From Saccharofermentans sp. (GTDB lineage: Bacteria; Bacillota; Clostridia; Saccharofermentanales; Saccharofermentanaceae), in the NCBI GenBank assembly GCA_024403675.1, contig JAKSRH010000013.1, forward strand, positions 1 to 48,701: a DNA stretch of 48,701 bases. Reading direction: 5' to 3'. Below the pieces are notes generated by a model. That model saw nothing but the letters and a program-made list of their open reading frames with translations, was not told the DNA's origin and did not search any database. The stretch's first letter is position 1. Each line of letters begins with the position of its first letter. The position numbers and the translations under genes were made by a program. This document shows, one piece after another, positions 8,560 to 15,795 of this stretch.

Positions 8560-8910
8560 TTACTCCCCCTTGCTAGCCTTCTTAACAGTGTCAATAACTG
8601 CGCCGCACTTCTTGCATACGCGGTCCTTGGAACCGTCTTCATTTACCTTCATTGCAACTCTTGTTGCCTTGCCGCACTTAGGGCAAACAAGCTTAACATT
8701 AGATGCATCGATGGAACCCTCACGCTCAATGATTCCAGATGGATCAGTCTGGCTTCTAGCCTTCTGATGCTTCTTAACCATGTTAGCGCCTTCAACATAT
8801 ACACGACCTGTGGATGGCTCTGTCTTGAGAACCTTACCTGTTGTACCCTTATCCTTACCGGAAATAACTACAACCTGATCGTCCTTCTTTACGTGAATTT
8901 TATTAGCCAT
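8560..8910 (-). CDS. rplX: 50S ribosomal protein L24 with C-terminal zinc ribbon
   Basis: L24 initiates 50S assembly. The 116-residue product has the KOW motif (DQVVVISGKDKGTTGKVLK, residues 11-29) and a C-terminal four-cysteine knuckle (C76, C79, C99, C102). It is slightly longer than the Bacillus protein. Its ATG has a GGAGGT site. Together with S14 and L36 this makes three visibly zinc-binding ribosomal proteins in the cluster. Confidence 0.97.
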   Translation of the reverse strand: MANKIHVKKDDQVVVISGKDKGTTGKVLKTEPSTGRVYVEGANMVKKHQKARSQTDPSGIIEREGSIDASNVKLVCPKCGKATRVAMKVNEDGSKDRVCKKCGAVIDTVKKASKGE

Positions 8911-8925
8911 ATCTTAAAGACCTCC

Positions 8926-9294
8926 TTAAAGAACTTCCGGAGCGAGGGAAAGGATCTTCATGTAATCCTTATCTCTGAGCTCTCTTGCGATTGGTCCAAA
9001 GATACGAGTACCCTTAGGGTTCTTATCTTCCTTAATAATTACTGCTGCGTTCTCATCGAACTTGATGTAGGATCCGTCAGCTCTTCTTACGCCCTCTTTA
9101 GTGCGTACTACAACTGCACGAACAACATCACCCTTCTTAACCATGCCGCCTGGAGCAGCTGTCTTAACAGAGCATACGATGACATCGCCGATGTTGGCGT
9201 ACTTACGCCAAGAACCACCGAGAACCTTAATGCAGGCAAGCTCTTTTGCGCCTGTGTTATCGGCAGATCTGAGTCTGGATTCAACCTGAATCAT
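8926..9294 (-). CDS. rplN: 50S ribosomal protein L14
   Basis: L14 lies at the subunit interface and contacts 16S rRNA and silencing factor RsfS. The 122-residue product has [19 protein letters not shown], the [19 protein letters not shown] signature and the C-terminal [21 protein letters not shown]. Length is exactly that of the family. It lies between rpsQ and rplX with short gaps. Confidence 0.98.
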   Translation of the reverse strand: MIQVESRLRSADNTGAKELACIKVLGGSWRKYANIGDVIVCSVKTAAPGGMVKKGDVVRAVVVRTKEGVRRADGSYIKFDENAAVIIKEDKNPKGTRIFGPIARELRDKDYMKILSLAPEVL

Positions 9295-9319
9295 CTGATA
9301 TATCCTCCTTTAACCTGCA

Positions 9320-9577
9320 TTACTTAGCCTTCTCGATAATCTCAACAAGTCTCCATCTCTTATCCTTAGAAATAGGACGTGTCTCCATTACCTGGACCTT
9401 ATCACCTACATTTGCTTCATTGTTCTCATCATGAGCCTTGAGCTTGTAGGTTCTCTTCATAATCTTTCCGTAAAGAGGGTGCTTAACGTGCTCTTCTACA
9501 GAAACTGTGATTGTCTTGTCCATCTTATCGGATGATACAATACCAATTCTTGTTTTTCTGAGGTTTCTTTCAGCCAT
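9320..9577 (-). CDS. rpsQ: 30S ribosomal protein S17
   Basis: S17 is a small OB-fold primary 16S rRNA binder. The 85-residue product has the [19 protein letters not shown] start, the [19 protein letters not shown] signature and [18 protein letters not shown] near the end. Length and motifs are typical. It lies 15 bases after rpmC. Confidence 0.98.
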   Translation of the reverse strand: MAERNLRKTRIGIVSSDKMDKTITVSVEEHVKHPLYGKIMKRTYKLKAHDENNEANVGDKVQVMETRPISKDKRWRLVEIIEKAK

Positions 9578-9592
9578 TTTGCATTATCCCCC

Positions 9593-9793
9593 TTAGTTTG
9601 CTGCCTTGAGCTCTTGCTCGCGGATGATTGTCTTAACTCTTGCGATATCCTTCTTTACAGATGCGATCTGCTGTGGATTATCGAGCTGGTTTGTAGCGTG
9701 CTGAAAACGAAGCTTAAAAAGTTCTTCCTTGAGAGAAGTAAGTTCTTTCTGAAGCTCTTCAGTAGTCATCTTCTTGATATCTTCGATCTTCAT
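9593..9793 (-). CDS. rpmC: 50S ribosomal protein L29
   Basis: L29 is a small helical hairpin near the exit tunnel that contributes to the SRP and trigger factor docking area. The 66-residue product has two charged helices with ELQKELTSLKEELFKLRFQH and DIARVKTIIREQE, both canonical. Its ATG overlaps the rplP stop by one base, a coupled arrangement. Confidence 0.97.
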   Translation of the reverse strand: MKIEDIKKMTTEELQKELTSLKEELFKLRFQHATNQLDNPQQIASVKKDIARVKTIIREQELKAAN

Positions 9794-10209
9794 TATGCCT
9801 GCTCCTCCTTCTTAACGAACTTTGTCTTACATGGAAGCTTGTGACCAGCGAGACGGAGAGCCTCTCTAGCATCTTCCTCACTAACGCCTGCAACCTCGAA
9901 GAGGACTCTGCCTGGCTTAACAACTGCTACCCAATACTCTGGGGAACCCTTACCGGAACCCATTCGAGTCTCAGCTGGCTTAGCTGTAACTGGCTTATCT
10001 GGGAAGATTTTAATCCAAACCTTACCACCTCTCTTGAGGTATCTGTTGATTGCGATACGGGCAGCCTCGATCTGATTAGACTTAATCCAGCATGGCTCTG
10101 TTGCCATAATACCGAACTCACCGTAAGCTACGAAGTTACCTCTTGTAGCCTTACCTGTCATACGACCACGGTGCTGCTTTCTGTGCTTAACTCTCTTTGG
10201 AAGTAACAT
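9793..10209 (-). CDS. rplP: 50S ribosomal protein L16
   Basis: L16 organises the A-site tRNA corridor of the 50S subunit. The 138-residue product begins [17 protein letters not shown] and has [20 protein letters not shown] and [18 protein letters not shown], all diagnostic. Start and stop each overlap neighbouring genes by one base (rpsC upstream, rpmC downstream), so the three genes are tightly coupled. Confidence 0.98.
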   Translation of the reverse strand: MLLPKRVKHRKQHRGRMTGKATRGNFVAYGEFGIMATEPCWIKSNQIEAARIAINRYLKRGGKVWIKIFPDKPVTAKPAETRMGSGKGSPEYWVAVVKPGRVLFEVAGVSEEDAREALRLAGHKLPCKTKFVKKEEQA

Positions 10210-10940
10210 CAGATCTCTCCTCCTTCTTTAGCTTTTGGAGCCTTCTTCTCAGGAAGAACCTCACCGTTGTAAATCCAAACCTTTACACCAATACGACCGT
10301 ATGTTGTGTTTGCCTCAGCAAAACCATAGTCGATGTCAGCACGAAGTGTCTGGAGAGGAATTGTACCCTCGTGATAAGACTCAGAACGAGCAATCTCGGC
10401 ACCGCCAAGACGACCGGAACACTTTGTCTTAATACCCTTGATACCCTGCTTCATAGCAGCGCCCATAGCCTTCTTCATAGCACGACGGAAGCTGATACGA
10501 TTCTCGAGCTGAGAAGCAATGTTCTCTGCAACGAGCTGTGCATTGGAATCAACGTTCTTGATTTCCTTAACCTCAACCTTGAATTCCTTACCGAACTCTT
10601 TGTTAAGGGACTTTGTAAGAGCCTCGATACCTGCGCCCTTAGATCCGATTACGAGACCTGGCTTAGCAACGTTGAGAATAACTGTTGTCTTCTCCAAACC
10701 CTTACGCTCAATACCGATTGTAGAGATACCAGCGATGTTCTTGCGGCTCTCGTCGAATGGCTTCTTGGAGTTCTTTCCGGCATTCTTGATAATCTTGTCG
10801 GACTCCTTCTTTACGAATGTACGAATCTGCTTGTCCTCAACAAGGAAGTCACTAAATGTCTTCTTGTCAGCATACCAGCGAGTATCCCATTCCTTGATTA
10901 CGCCTACTCGTAAACCATGTGGGTTAACTTTCTGACCCAT
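10209..10940 (-). CDS. rpsC: 30S ribosomal protein S3
   Basis: S3 sits at the mRNA entry channel. The 243-residue product starts [16 protein letters not shown], has the KH RNA-binding loop ([16 protein letters not shown]) and the C-terminal S3 domain with [19 protein letters not shown] and [19 protein letters not shown]. It is a little longer than the E. coli protein because of a Lys/Glu-rich tail. It overlaps rplP by one base. Confidence 0.98.
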   Translation of the reverse strand: MGQKVNPHGLRVGVIKEWDTRWYADKKTFSDFLVEDKQIRTFVKKESDKIIKNAGKNSKKPFDESRKNIAGISTIGIERKGLEKTTVILNVAKPGLVIGSKGAGIEALTKSLNKEFGKEFKVEVKEIKNVDSNAQLVAENIASQLENRISFRRAMKKAMGAAMKQGIKGIKTKCSGRLGGAEIARSESYHEGTIPLQTLRADIDYGFAEANTTYGRIGVKVWIYNGEVLPEKKAPKAKEGGEI

Positions 10941-10952
10941 GTGAATTCCTCC

Positions 10953-11429
10953 TTATACTCTTTCCTTGAGAACTACAGTTACGTGACTTGTTCTCTTATT
11001 GATTCTGTTTGCGGATCCTCTTGCTCTTGGGATAAATCTCTTGAGGATAGGACCTGGGTTAGCAAACGCATCAGCTACATAAAGGTCGCCTCTGTTGAGA
11101 CCGTTGTTATTAACAGCGTTAGCCTCAGCGGACTTGAGTACCTTTGTGAGTACTGGAGATGCAGCCTTTGGTGTGTACAAAAGGATTGCATATGCATCGT
11201 CAATGGACTTGCCCTTGATAAGGTCTGCTACGATCTTCACCTTTCTTGGTGTGATACGAACGTACTTAGCTGTAGCAATGCCCTGGTCTTTACCAATTCC
11301 GAGAAGCTTTCTCTGCTTCTTTGTAGGAACTGGAAGCTTGGAGCTCTTCTTAGTAGGAGCTGCATAAGCCTCGAGAATAGCCTCGCGGTTCTTCTCGATA
11401 TTCTCTTTGCTTAAAATAATCTTTTCCAC
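10953..11429 (-). CDS. rplV: 50S ribosomal protein L22 with N-terminal extension
   Basis: L22 lines the nascent peptide tunnel with its beta-hairpin. The conserved core begins only at about residue 52 ([20 protein letters not shown]) and includes the [12 protein letters not shown] and [16 protein letters not shown] segments. The preceding roughly 46 residues (Lys/Ala-rich, with [18 protein letters not shown]) are absent from the E. coli and Bacillus proteins. The 158-residue length is therefore unusual. The ATG at 11429 has a good AAGGAGG site at 7 or so bases, which supports the long form rather than a mis-called start. Confidence 0.95.
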   Translation of the reverse strand: MEKIILSKENIEKNREAILEAYAAPTKKSSKLPVPTKKQRKLLGIGKDQGIATAKYVRITPRKVKIVADLIKGKSIDDAYAILLYTPKAASPVLTKVLKSAEANAVNNNGLNRGDLYVADAFANPGPILKRFIPRARGSANRINKRTSHVTVVLKERV

Positions 11430-11447
11430 GATTGTTCCTCCTTAAGA

Positions 11448-11723
11448 TCAGCGCTTAGCAGACTTCTCGCCTACGTGTCCGCCAAACTTACGTGTTGGAG
11501 CGAACTCGCCGAGCTTGTGTCCGATCATGTCCTCTGTAACATATACAGGTACATGCTTGCGACCGTCGTATACTGCGATTGTGTGACCAACGAACTCAGG
11601 ATAAATAGTAGAAGAACGGGACCATGTCTGAACAATCTTCTTGTCGTTAGCGTCATTCAAAGCTGTGATTTTCTTCATGAGGGCGTCCTGAACGTAGTAG
11701 CCCTTCTTTGTAGATCTAGACAT
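11448..11723 (-). CDS. rpsS: 30S ribosomal protein S19
   Basis: S19 forms part of the 30S head and the intersubunit bridge with L5. The 91-residue product starts [19 protein letters not shown] and has [20 protein letters not shown] and the C-terminal [20 protein letters not shown]. This is canonical length and sequence. It lies 12 bases after rplB. Confidence 0.98.
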   Translation of the reverse strand: MSRSTKKGYYVQDALMKKITALNDANDKKIVQTWSRSSTIYPEFVGHTIAVYDGRKHVPVYVTEDMIGHKLGEFAPTRKFGGHVGEKSAKR

Positions 11724-11735
11724 CGTTACTCCTCC

Positions 11736-12566
11736 TTATCCCTTTCTGCTCTTAACAATATACTTGCTAGACTGCTTCTTCTTGTTTCTTGTCTTCTTAC
11801 CAAGTGTAGCAACACCCCATGGTGTAACAGGACCTGGAAGACCGATAGGTGACTTACCTTCACCACCACCGTGTGGGTGATCGCAAGGGTTCATTACAAC
11901 GCCTCGAACAGAAGGTCTAACGCCCATGTGACGCTTCTTACCAGCCTTACCAATCTTCACGTTCTCGTGCTCTGCGTTACCGATTGCACCGATCATTGCA
12001 CGGCACTTAACGGAAACCATTCTAACCTCACCAGATGGGAGACGAACCTGAGCGTAGTTACCTTCCTTAGCCATGAGCTGAGCATAAGCACCAGCTGTTC
12101 TAACCATCTGAGCACCCTTACCAGCCTTAAGCTCTACGCAGCTGATAACTGTACCAACTGGGATATTAGCGATTGGAAGAACGTTACCTGGCATGATATC
12201 TGCTGTCTCACCGCTTACTACCTTGTCTCCAACCTTGAGACCGTTAGCAGCGAGGATGTAGGACTTAGAACCGTCTACATACTGGATGAGAGCGATAAAT
12301 GCTGTTCTGTTTGGATCATACTCGAGAGCCTTTACTGTAGCCTCTACGTTATCCTTTGTTCTCTTCCAGTCGATCATTCTGATCTTCTGGCGATTTCCGC
12401 CACCCTGGTGACGAACTGTGATGCGACCGTAAGAGTTACGACCTGCATGCTTCTTGCGAGGAGCAAGAAGACTCTTCTCTGGGGCCTTCTTTGTAAGAAC
12501 AGAGTAGTCTGCAACTGCCATGCCACGAAGTGCCGGAGAAGTAGGATTAAATGTTTTAACTGCCAT
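11736..12566 (-). CDS. rplB: 50S ribosomal protein L2
   Basis: L2 is the most conserved large-subunit protein and supports the peptidyl transferase centre. The 276-residue product has [20 protein letters not shown], the OB-fold and SH3-like domains, and the invariant C-terminal [17 protein letters not shown] segment with its functional His. Length matches the family. It is preceded by a GGAGTG-type site and lies between rplW and rpsS. Confidence 0.98.
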   Translation of the reverse strand: MAVKTFNPTSPALRGMAVADYSVLTKKAPEKSLLAPRKKHAGRNSYGRITVRHQGGGNRQKIRMIDWKRTKDNVEATVKALEYDPNRTAFIALIQYVDGSKSYILAANGLKVGDKVVSGETADIMPGNVLPIANIPVGTVISCVELKAGKGAQMVRTAGAYAQLMAKEGNYAQVRLPSGEVRMVSVKCRAMIGAIGNAEHENVKIGKAGKKRHMGVRPSVRGVVMNPCDHPHGGGEGKSPIGLPGPVTPWGVATLGKKTRNKKKQSSKYIVKSRKG

Positions 12567-12589
12567 TTTGATTCACTCCTTATCTGACC

Positions 12590-12946
12590 TTACTGGCCGA
12601 ATCCAAACTCTTCGATGGATGTCTTGTACTTAGCTGCAACCTTTGTGGACTTACCGCCCTTTGTAAGATATGTAGCATCCTTACCAACTGTGTCGATTGT
12701 AACAACAGCCTTCTTGAAAGCTGGAGTTCTACCGAGCTGATAACGCTGTCTCTTAAGCTTACCATCATAGTTTGTTGTGTTTACGCTTACAACCTTAACT
12801 CCGAAAAGCTTTTCTACGGCATTTCTTACATCTGTCTTAGTAGCTGTCTTAGCTACCTTAAAAGTGTACTTGCCATCTGCCATCTCACCAGCAGACTTCT
12901 CAGTGATTACAGGTGCGAGGATGATATCCTGTGCTGACTTTGTCAT
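12590..12946 (-). CDS. rplW: 50S ribosomal protein L23
   Basis: L23 sits at the tunnel exit and docks trigger factor and SRP. The 118-residue product has the DIILAPVITEKSAGEMADGK start and the NTTNYDGKLKRQRYQLGRTP core. The C-terminal part after about residue 85 (GKDATYLTKGGKSTKVAAKY and beyond) makes it about 20 residues longer than the Bacillus protein. Its ATG overlaps the rplD stop by four bases. Confidence 0.96.
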   Translation of the reverse strand: MTKSAQDIILAPVITEKSAGEMADGKYTFKVAKTATKTDVRNAVEKLFGVKVVSVNTTNYDGKLKRQRYQLGRTPAFKKAVVTIDTVGKDATYLTKGGKSTKVAAKYKTSIEEFGFGQ

Positions 12947-13566
12947 ACGTACACCTCCTGAATCTTCTCAACAGCTGCCTTAGAAACTACGAAGCTGTCA
13001 TACTTAAGGATGTCAAAAACATTGATTGTGTTAACAAGTGCTGTCTTAACATCTGGAATGTTTCTTGCAGAAAGAACAACGTTGTCATTCTTTACATCTG
13101 TTACAACAAGAGCACTCTTCTCTACCTTGATAGCCTTGAGAGCTGCTGCCATCTTAGCTGTCTTGATCTCATCAAGAGCGATCTCATCAACTACGATGAT
13201 CTTGCTGTCAGCGAGCTTAGAAGAAAGAGCAGACTTCATAGCGAGTCTCTTAATCTTCTTAGGAACTGTGTAGCTGTAATCTCTTGGCTTAGGTCCAAAG
13301 ATGATTCCGCCTCCAACGTACTGTGCAGAACGTGTGGAACCGTGACGAGCACGACCTGTTCCCTTCTGTCTCCAAGGACGCTTACCGCCTCCGGAAACCT
13401 CACTTCTTGTCTTTGTGCTATGTGTGCCCTGACGGCGATTAGCGAGCTGGTTGCGAATAACAACTGCGATAGCGTTCTGGTTTGGCTCAATGCCAAAGAT
13501 GCTATCTGAAAGCTCAATCGAACCGGTAACGGCACCGCTGAGATTGATAATATCTACTTTAGCCAT
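12943..13566 (-). CDS. rplD: 50S ribosomal protein L4
   Basis: L4 reaches into the nascent peptide tunnel and in E. coli represses the S10 operon by attenuation in its leader. The 207-residue product has RQGTHSTKTRSEVSGGGKRP, WRQKGTGRARHGSTRS and the C-terminal alpha/beta domain with IIVVDEIALDEIKTAKM. It could be the ligand of the long leader before rpsJ, though this is inference. It overlaps rplW by four bases. Confidence 0.98.
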   Translation of the reverse strand: MAKVDIINLSGAVTGSIELSDSIFGIEPNQNAIAVVIRNQLANRRQGTHSTKTRSEVSGGGKRPWRQKGTGRARHGSTRSAQYVGGGIIFGPKPRDYSYTVPKKIKRLAMKSALSSKLADSKIIVVDEIALDEIKTAKMAAALKAIKVEKSALVVTDVKNDNVVLSARNIPDVKTALVNTINVFDILKYDSFVVSKAAVEKIQEVYV

Positions 13567-13586
13567 TTATCTTTCCTCCCGTCCGA

Positions 13587-14213
13587 TTATGCCTTCACGG
13601 AAGACTCTACTGTAACGAGTCCACCCTTAGGGCCAGGAACCGCGCCTCTAAGAACGAGGATTCCTCTGTCGCCGTCAACCATGACAACGCTCAAATTCTG
13701 AACTGTGCAATTTACCGCACCCATGTGTCCAGGCATCTTCTTACCAGGAAGTACACGAGCTGGTGTGGAGTTAGCGCCCATGGAACCAACTCTTCTGTGG
13801 TACATGGAACCGTGACCGGAAGGACCACCCTTCTGTCCGTGACGCTTGATGTTACCAGCGTAACCCTTACCCTTGGAAACACCACTTACATCTACGTGGT
13901 CACCTACCTGGAACATATCGGAAACCTTAATCTCCTGTCCAAGTGTGTAATCTTCGTCAGTCTGGAACTCACGGATAACCTTCTTAGGCTCAACCTCTGC
14001 CTTCTTAAACTGACCTGCATCTGGCTTATTCACGAGCTTCTCGCGGATAGCACCAGAACCTACCTTAACAGCCTTGTAGCCGTCGATTTCAACTGTCTTG
14101 TTCTGGAGCACATACATAGGCTCTACTTCAATGACAGTTGCCGGAATAACATTACCATTCTCATCGAAGAGCTGTGTCATGCCGGACTTCTTGCCAATTA
14201 CGAATTTCGTCAT
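13587..14213 (-). CDS. rplC: 50S ribosomal protein L3
   Basis: L3 binds near the 3' end of 23S rRNA and is needed for peptidyl transferase centre formation. The 208-residue product has KFVIGKKSGMTQLFDENGN, the GVSKGKGYAGNIKRHGQKGG loop and GSMGANSTPARVLPGKKMPG. Length is typical. An AGGAGGAAAGA site precedes the ATG. The 112-base gap to rpsJ is longer than most gaps in the cluster but shows no clear signal. Confidence 0.98.
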   Translation of the reverse strand: MTKFVIGKKSGMTQLFDENGNVIPATVIEVEPMYVLQNKTVEIDGYKAVKVGSGAIREKLVNKPDAGQFKKAEVEPKKVIREFQTDEDYTLGQEIKVSDMFQVGDHVDVSGVSKGKGYAGNIKRHGQKGGPSGHGSMYHRRVGSMGANSTPARVLPGKKMPGHMGAVNCTVQNLSVVMVDGDRGILVLRGAVPGPKGGLVTVESSVKA

Positions 14214-14325
14214 TCTTCTTTCCTCCTATATAGGTTATTGGTTCGCTTATGGTGCGAACGTGACCTCGGTGCGAGACTTTGGCGGGTTCCCGACCGATTA
14301 AAGCCTTTAAGCTTTCCTTTAGAAC

Positions 14326-14637
14326 TTAGTTAGCCTTGAGTTCTACGGAAACGCCTGCAGGCATGTCAAGCTTCTGAAGCGCCTCAACAGTCTTGTTGTT
14401 AGGTGCGTATACGTCGATCAAACGCTTGTGTGTTCTCTGCTCGAACTGCTCACGGGAATCCTTGTACTTGTGTGGGGAACGAAGGATTGTAACAATCTCC
14501 TTCTCTGTTGGGAGAGGGATTGGTCCGCTAAAGGAAGCACCTGTACGCTGTACTGCGCTGATGATGCTTGCTGCGCTCTCGTCGAGGAGCTGATGATCGT
14601 AAGCCTTGATCTTAATTCTGAGCTTCTGTGTTGCCAT
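14326..14637 (-). CDS. rpsJ: 30S ribosomal protein S10
   Basis: S10 is a 30S head protein that also serves as NusE in antitermination. I place the start at the ATG at 14637, giving the canonical 103-residue product [20 protein letters not shown] with the [20 protein letters not shown] signature. A TTGGAGG site lies nine bases upstream. The frame stays open for 22 further codons to an ATG at 14703, but no ribosome binding site sits at a usable distance there and the added residues are not part of the family. It heads the S10 operon. Confidence 0.97.
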   Translation of the reverse strand: MATQKLRIKIKAYDHQLLDESAASIISAVQRTGASFSGPIPLPTEKEIVTILRSPHKYKDSREQFEQRTHKRLIDVYAPNNKTVEALQKLDMPAGVSVELKAN

Positions 14638-14932
14638 TTCTGTTTTCCTCCAATATTGCTGTTTATTTATCTCAACCTTGTCGGGCGTTTCTTTCTTAGC
14701 CATTTAAAAACCCAAGTCTCCAGTTACTGTCGTGAATTAGTTCTGACAGCACTTTGGCCCCTGGGACGAACAGTTAATATAGAACGCTGCCGCCTCTTAT
14801 TGAGACCGTCGGAATCTTTGTCCGACCTGCTCCGCCGAAGTTCCCTACACCCACTATGCAGCTCATGCAAATGTAGCAATCTTCAACATCTACGCCTGGT
14901 ACACCTGGTTTCCCCAAGTCGCACCGTGCGTT
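14638..14932 (-). promoter_or_regulatory. Long leader of the S10 operon, candidate cis-regulatory RNA
   Basis: About 290 bases of transcribed leader lie between the promoter and rpsJ. Visible inverted repeats include GTCGGA/TCCGAC (14808-14813 with 14821-14826) and CTGTC/GACAG (14727-14731 with 14745-14749), along with GC-rich segments unlike the AT-rich flanks. A short open frame (MAKKETPDK...) near its 3' end runs in frame into rpsJ. I recognise no described leader class. Autoregulation by L4 or another product is an inference from E. coli. Confidence 0.5.
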
Positions 14933-14961
14933 ATTCTACAACGCATCTGCCCTTATGGCAA
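14933..14961 (-). promoter_or_regulatory. Sigma-A promoter of the S10-spc-alpha operon
   Basis: On the minus strand TTGCCA (14956-14961) and TAGAAT (14933-14938) are separated by exactly 17 bases, each matching 5/6 of the consensus. It lies 28 bases beyond the stop of the ZIP gene, with no terminator between, so some read-through from region 2 is possible. Confidence 0.75.
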
Positions 14962-14988
14962 TACTTTTTTTGAAAAAAATGTAAATTT

Positions 14989-15777
14989 TTATCCCAAGAC
15001 CACATCAAGTGCCATCATAAGGGTGAAACCAGCCGAAAATGCTATGGTTGCGAGGTTAGAATGCTCGCCTTCACTCATCTCAGGAATAAGTTCTTCCACT
15101 ACTACATAAAGCATGGCACCTGCAGCAAATGCCAAAAGATATGGAAGAGTTGGAATTATAAACGCTGATGCAAGAATTGTCAAAAAGGCACTAATAGGCT
15201 CTACTGCTCCCGAAAAAGCACCGCCCCAAAAAGCTTTAGCCTTAGAACTACCTTCACTTCTAAGAGGCATAGAAATAATCGCACCCTCTGGAAAATTCTG
15301 GATGGCAATACCAAGAGCAAGTACCATAGCGCCTGCAGATGTGATTTCGGCTTTACCAGTAATAAATCCAGCAAATACCACACCAACTGCCATTCCTTCA
15401 GGAATATTGTGGATTGTAACTGCAAGAAGCATCATGGTATTTTTCTTAAGCGTACTCTTAGGTCCTTCTGCTTTATCTGCAAACTGATGAATGTGAGGAA
15501 TCACTTTATCTAATAGTAATAAAAATAATATACCGATCCAAAAACCAATTATCGCAGGAATAACCGCCGCCTTGCCCATGGAAGCTGCCTGATCTATTGC
15601 AGGTATAATAAGACTCCAAATGGAAGCAGCAACCATTACTCCTGCCGCAAAGCCTGTAAGAATCTTTTGAATAGTTACATTAAGATCCTTCTTCATGAAG
15701 AAAACGCAAGCGGACCCTAATACCGTTCCTAGAAACGGTATTAGAAGTCCGATTGATGTTAATTCATAGTTATTCAT
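14989..15777 (-). CDS. ZIP-family divalent metal transporter
   Basis: ZIP proteins import Zn, Fe or Mn across the cytoplasmic membrane. The 262-residue product has eight predicted hydrophobic segments and the two diagnostic metal-site motifs HNIPEGMAVG (TM4) and QNFPEGAIISMPLR (TM5), as in ZupT and gufA-type proteins. The His-rich loop between TM3 and TM4 is short (HIHQFADKAEGPKS). It lies 18 bases after the ABC permease gene, so the three may be co-transcribed. The ribosome binding site is weak. Substrate cannot be decided from sequence. Confidence 0.9.
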   Translation of the reverse strand: MNNYELTSIGLLIPFLGTVLGSACVFFMKKDLNVTIQKILTGFAAGVMVAASIWSLIIPAIDQAASMGKAAVIPAIIGFWIGILFLLLLDKVIPHIHQFADKAEGPKSTLKKNTMMLLAVTIHNIPEGMAVGVVFAGFITGKAEITSAGAMVLALGIAIQNFPEGAIISMPLRSEGSSKAKAFWGGAFSGAVEPISAFLTILASAFIIPTLPYLLAFAAGAMLYVVVEELIPEMSEGEHSNLATIAFSAGFTLMMALDVVLG

Positions 15778-15795
15778 ATGGTTATTATATATCCA

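Noticed and set aside
14704..14988. str operon genes (rpsL, rpsG, fusA, tuf) upstream of rpsJ
   Set aside because: No such coding sequence is present; the region is non-coding leader followed by an unrelated ZIP gene.
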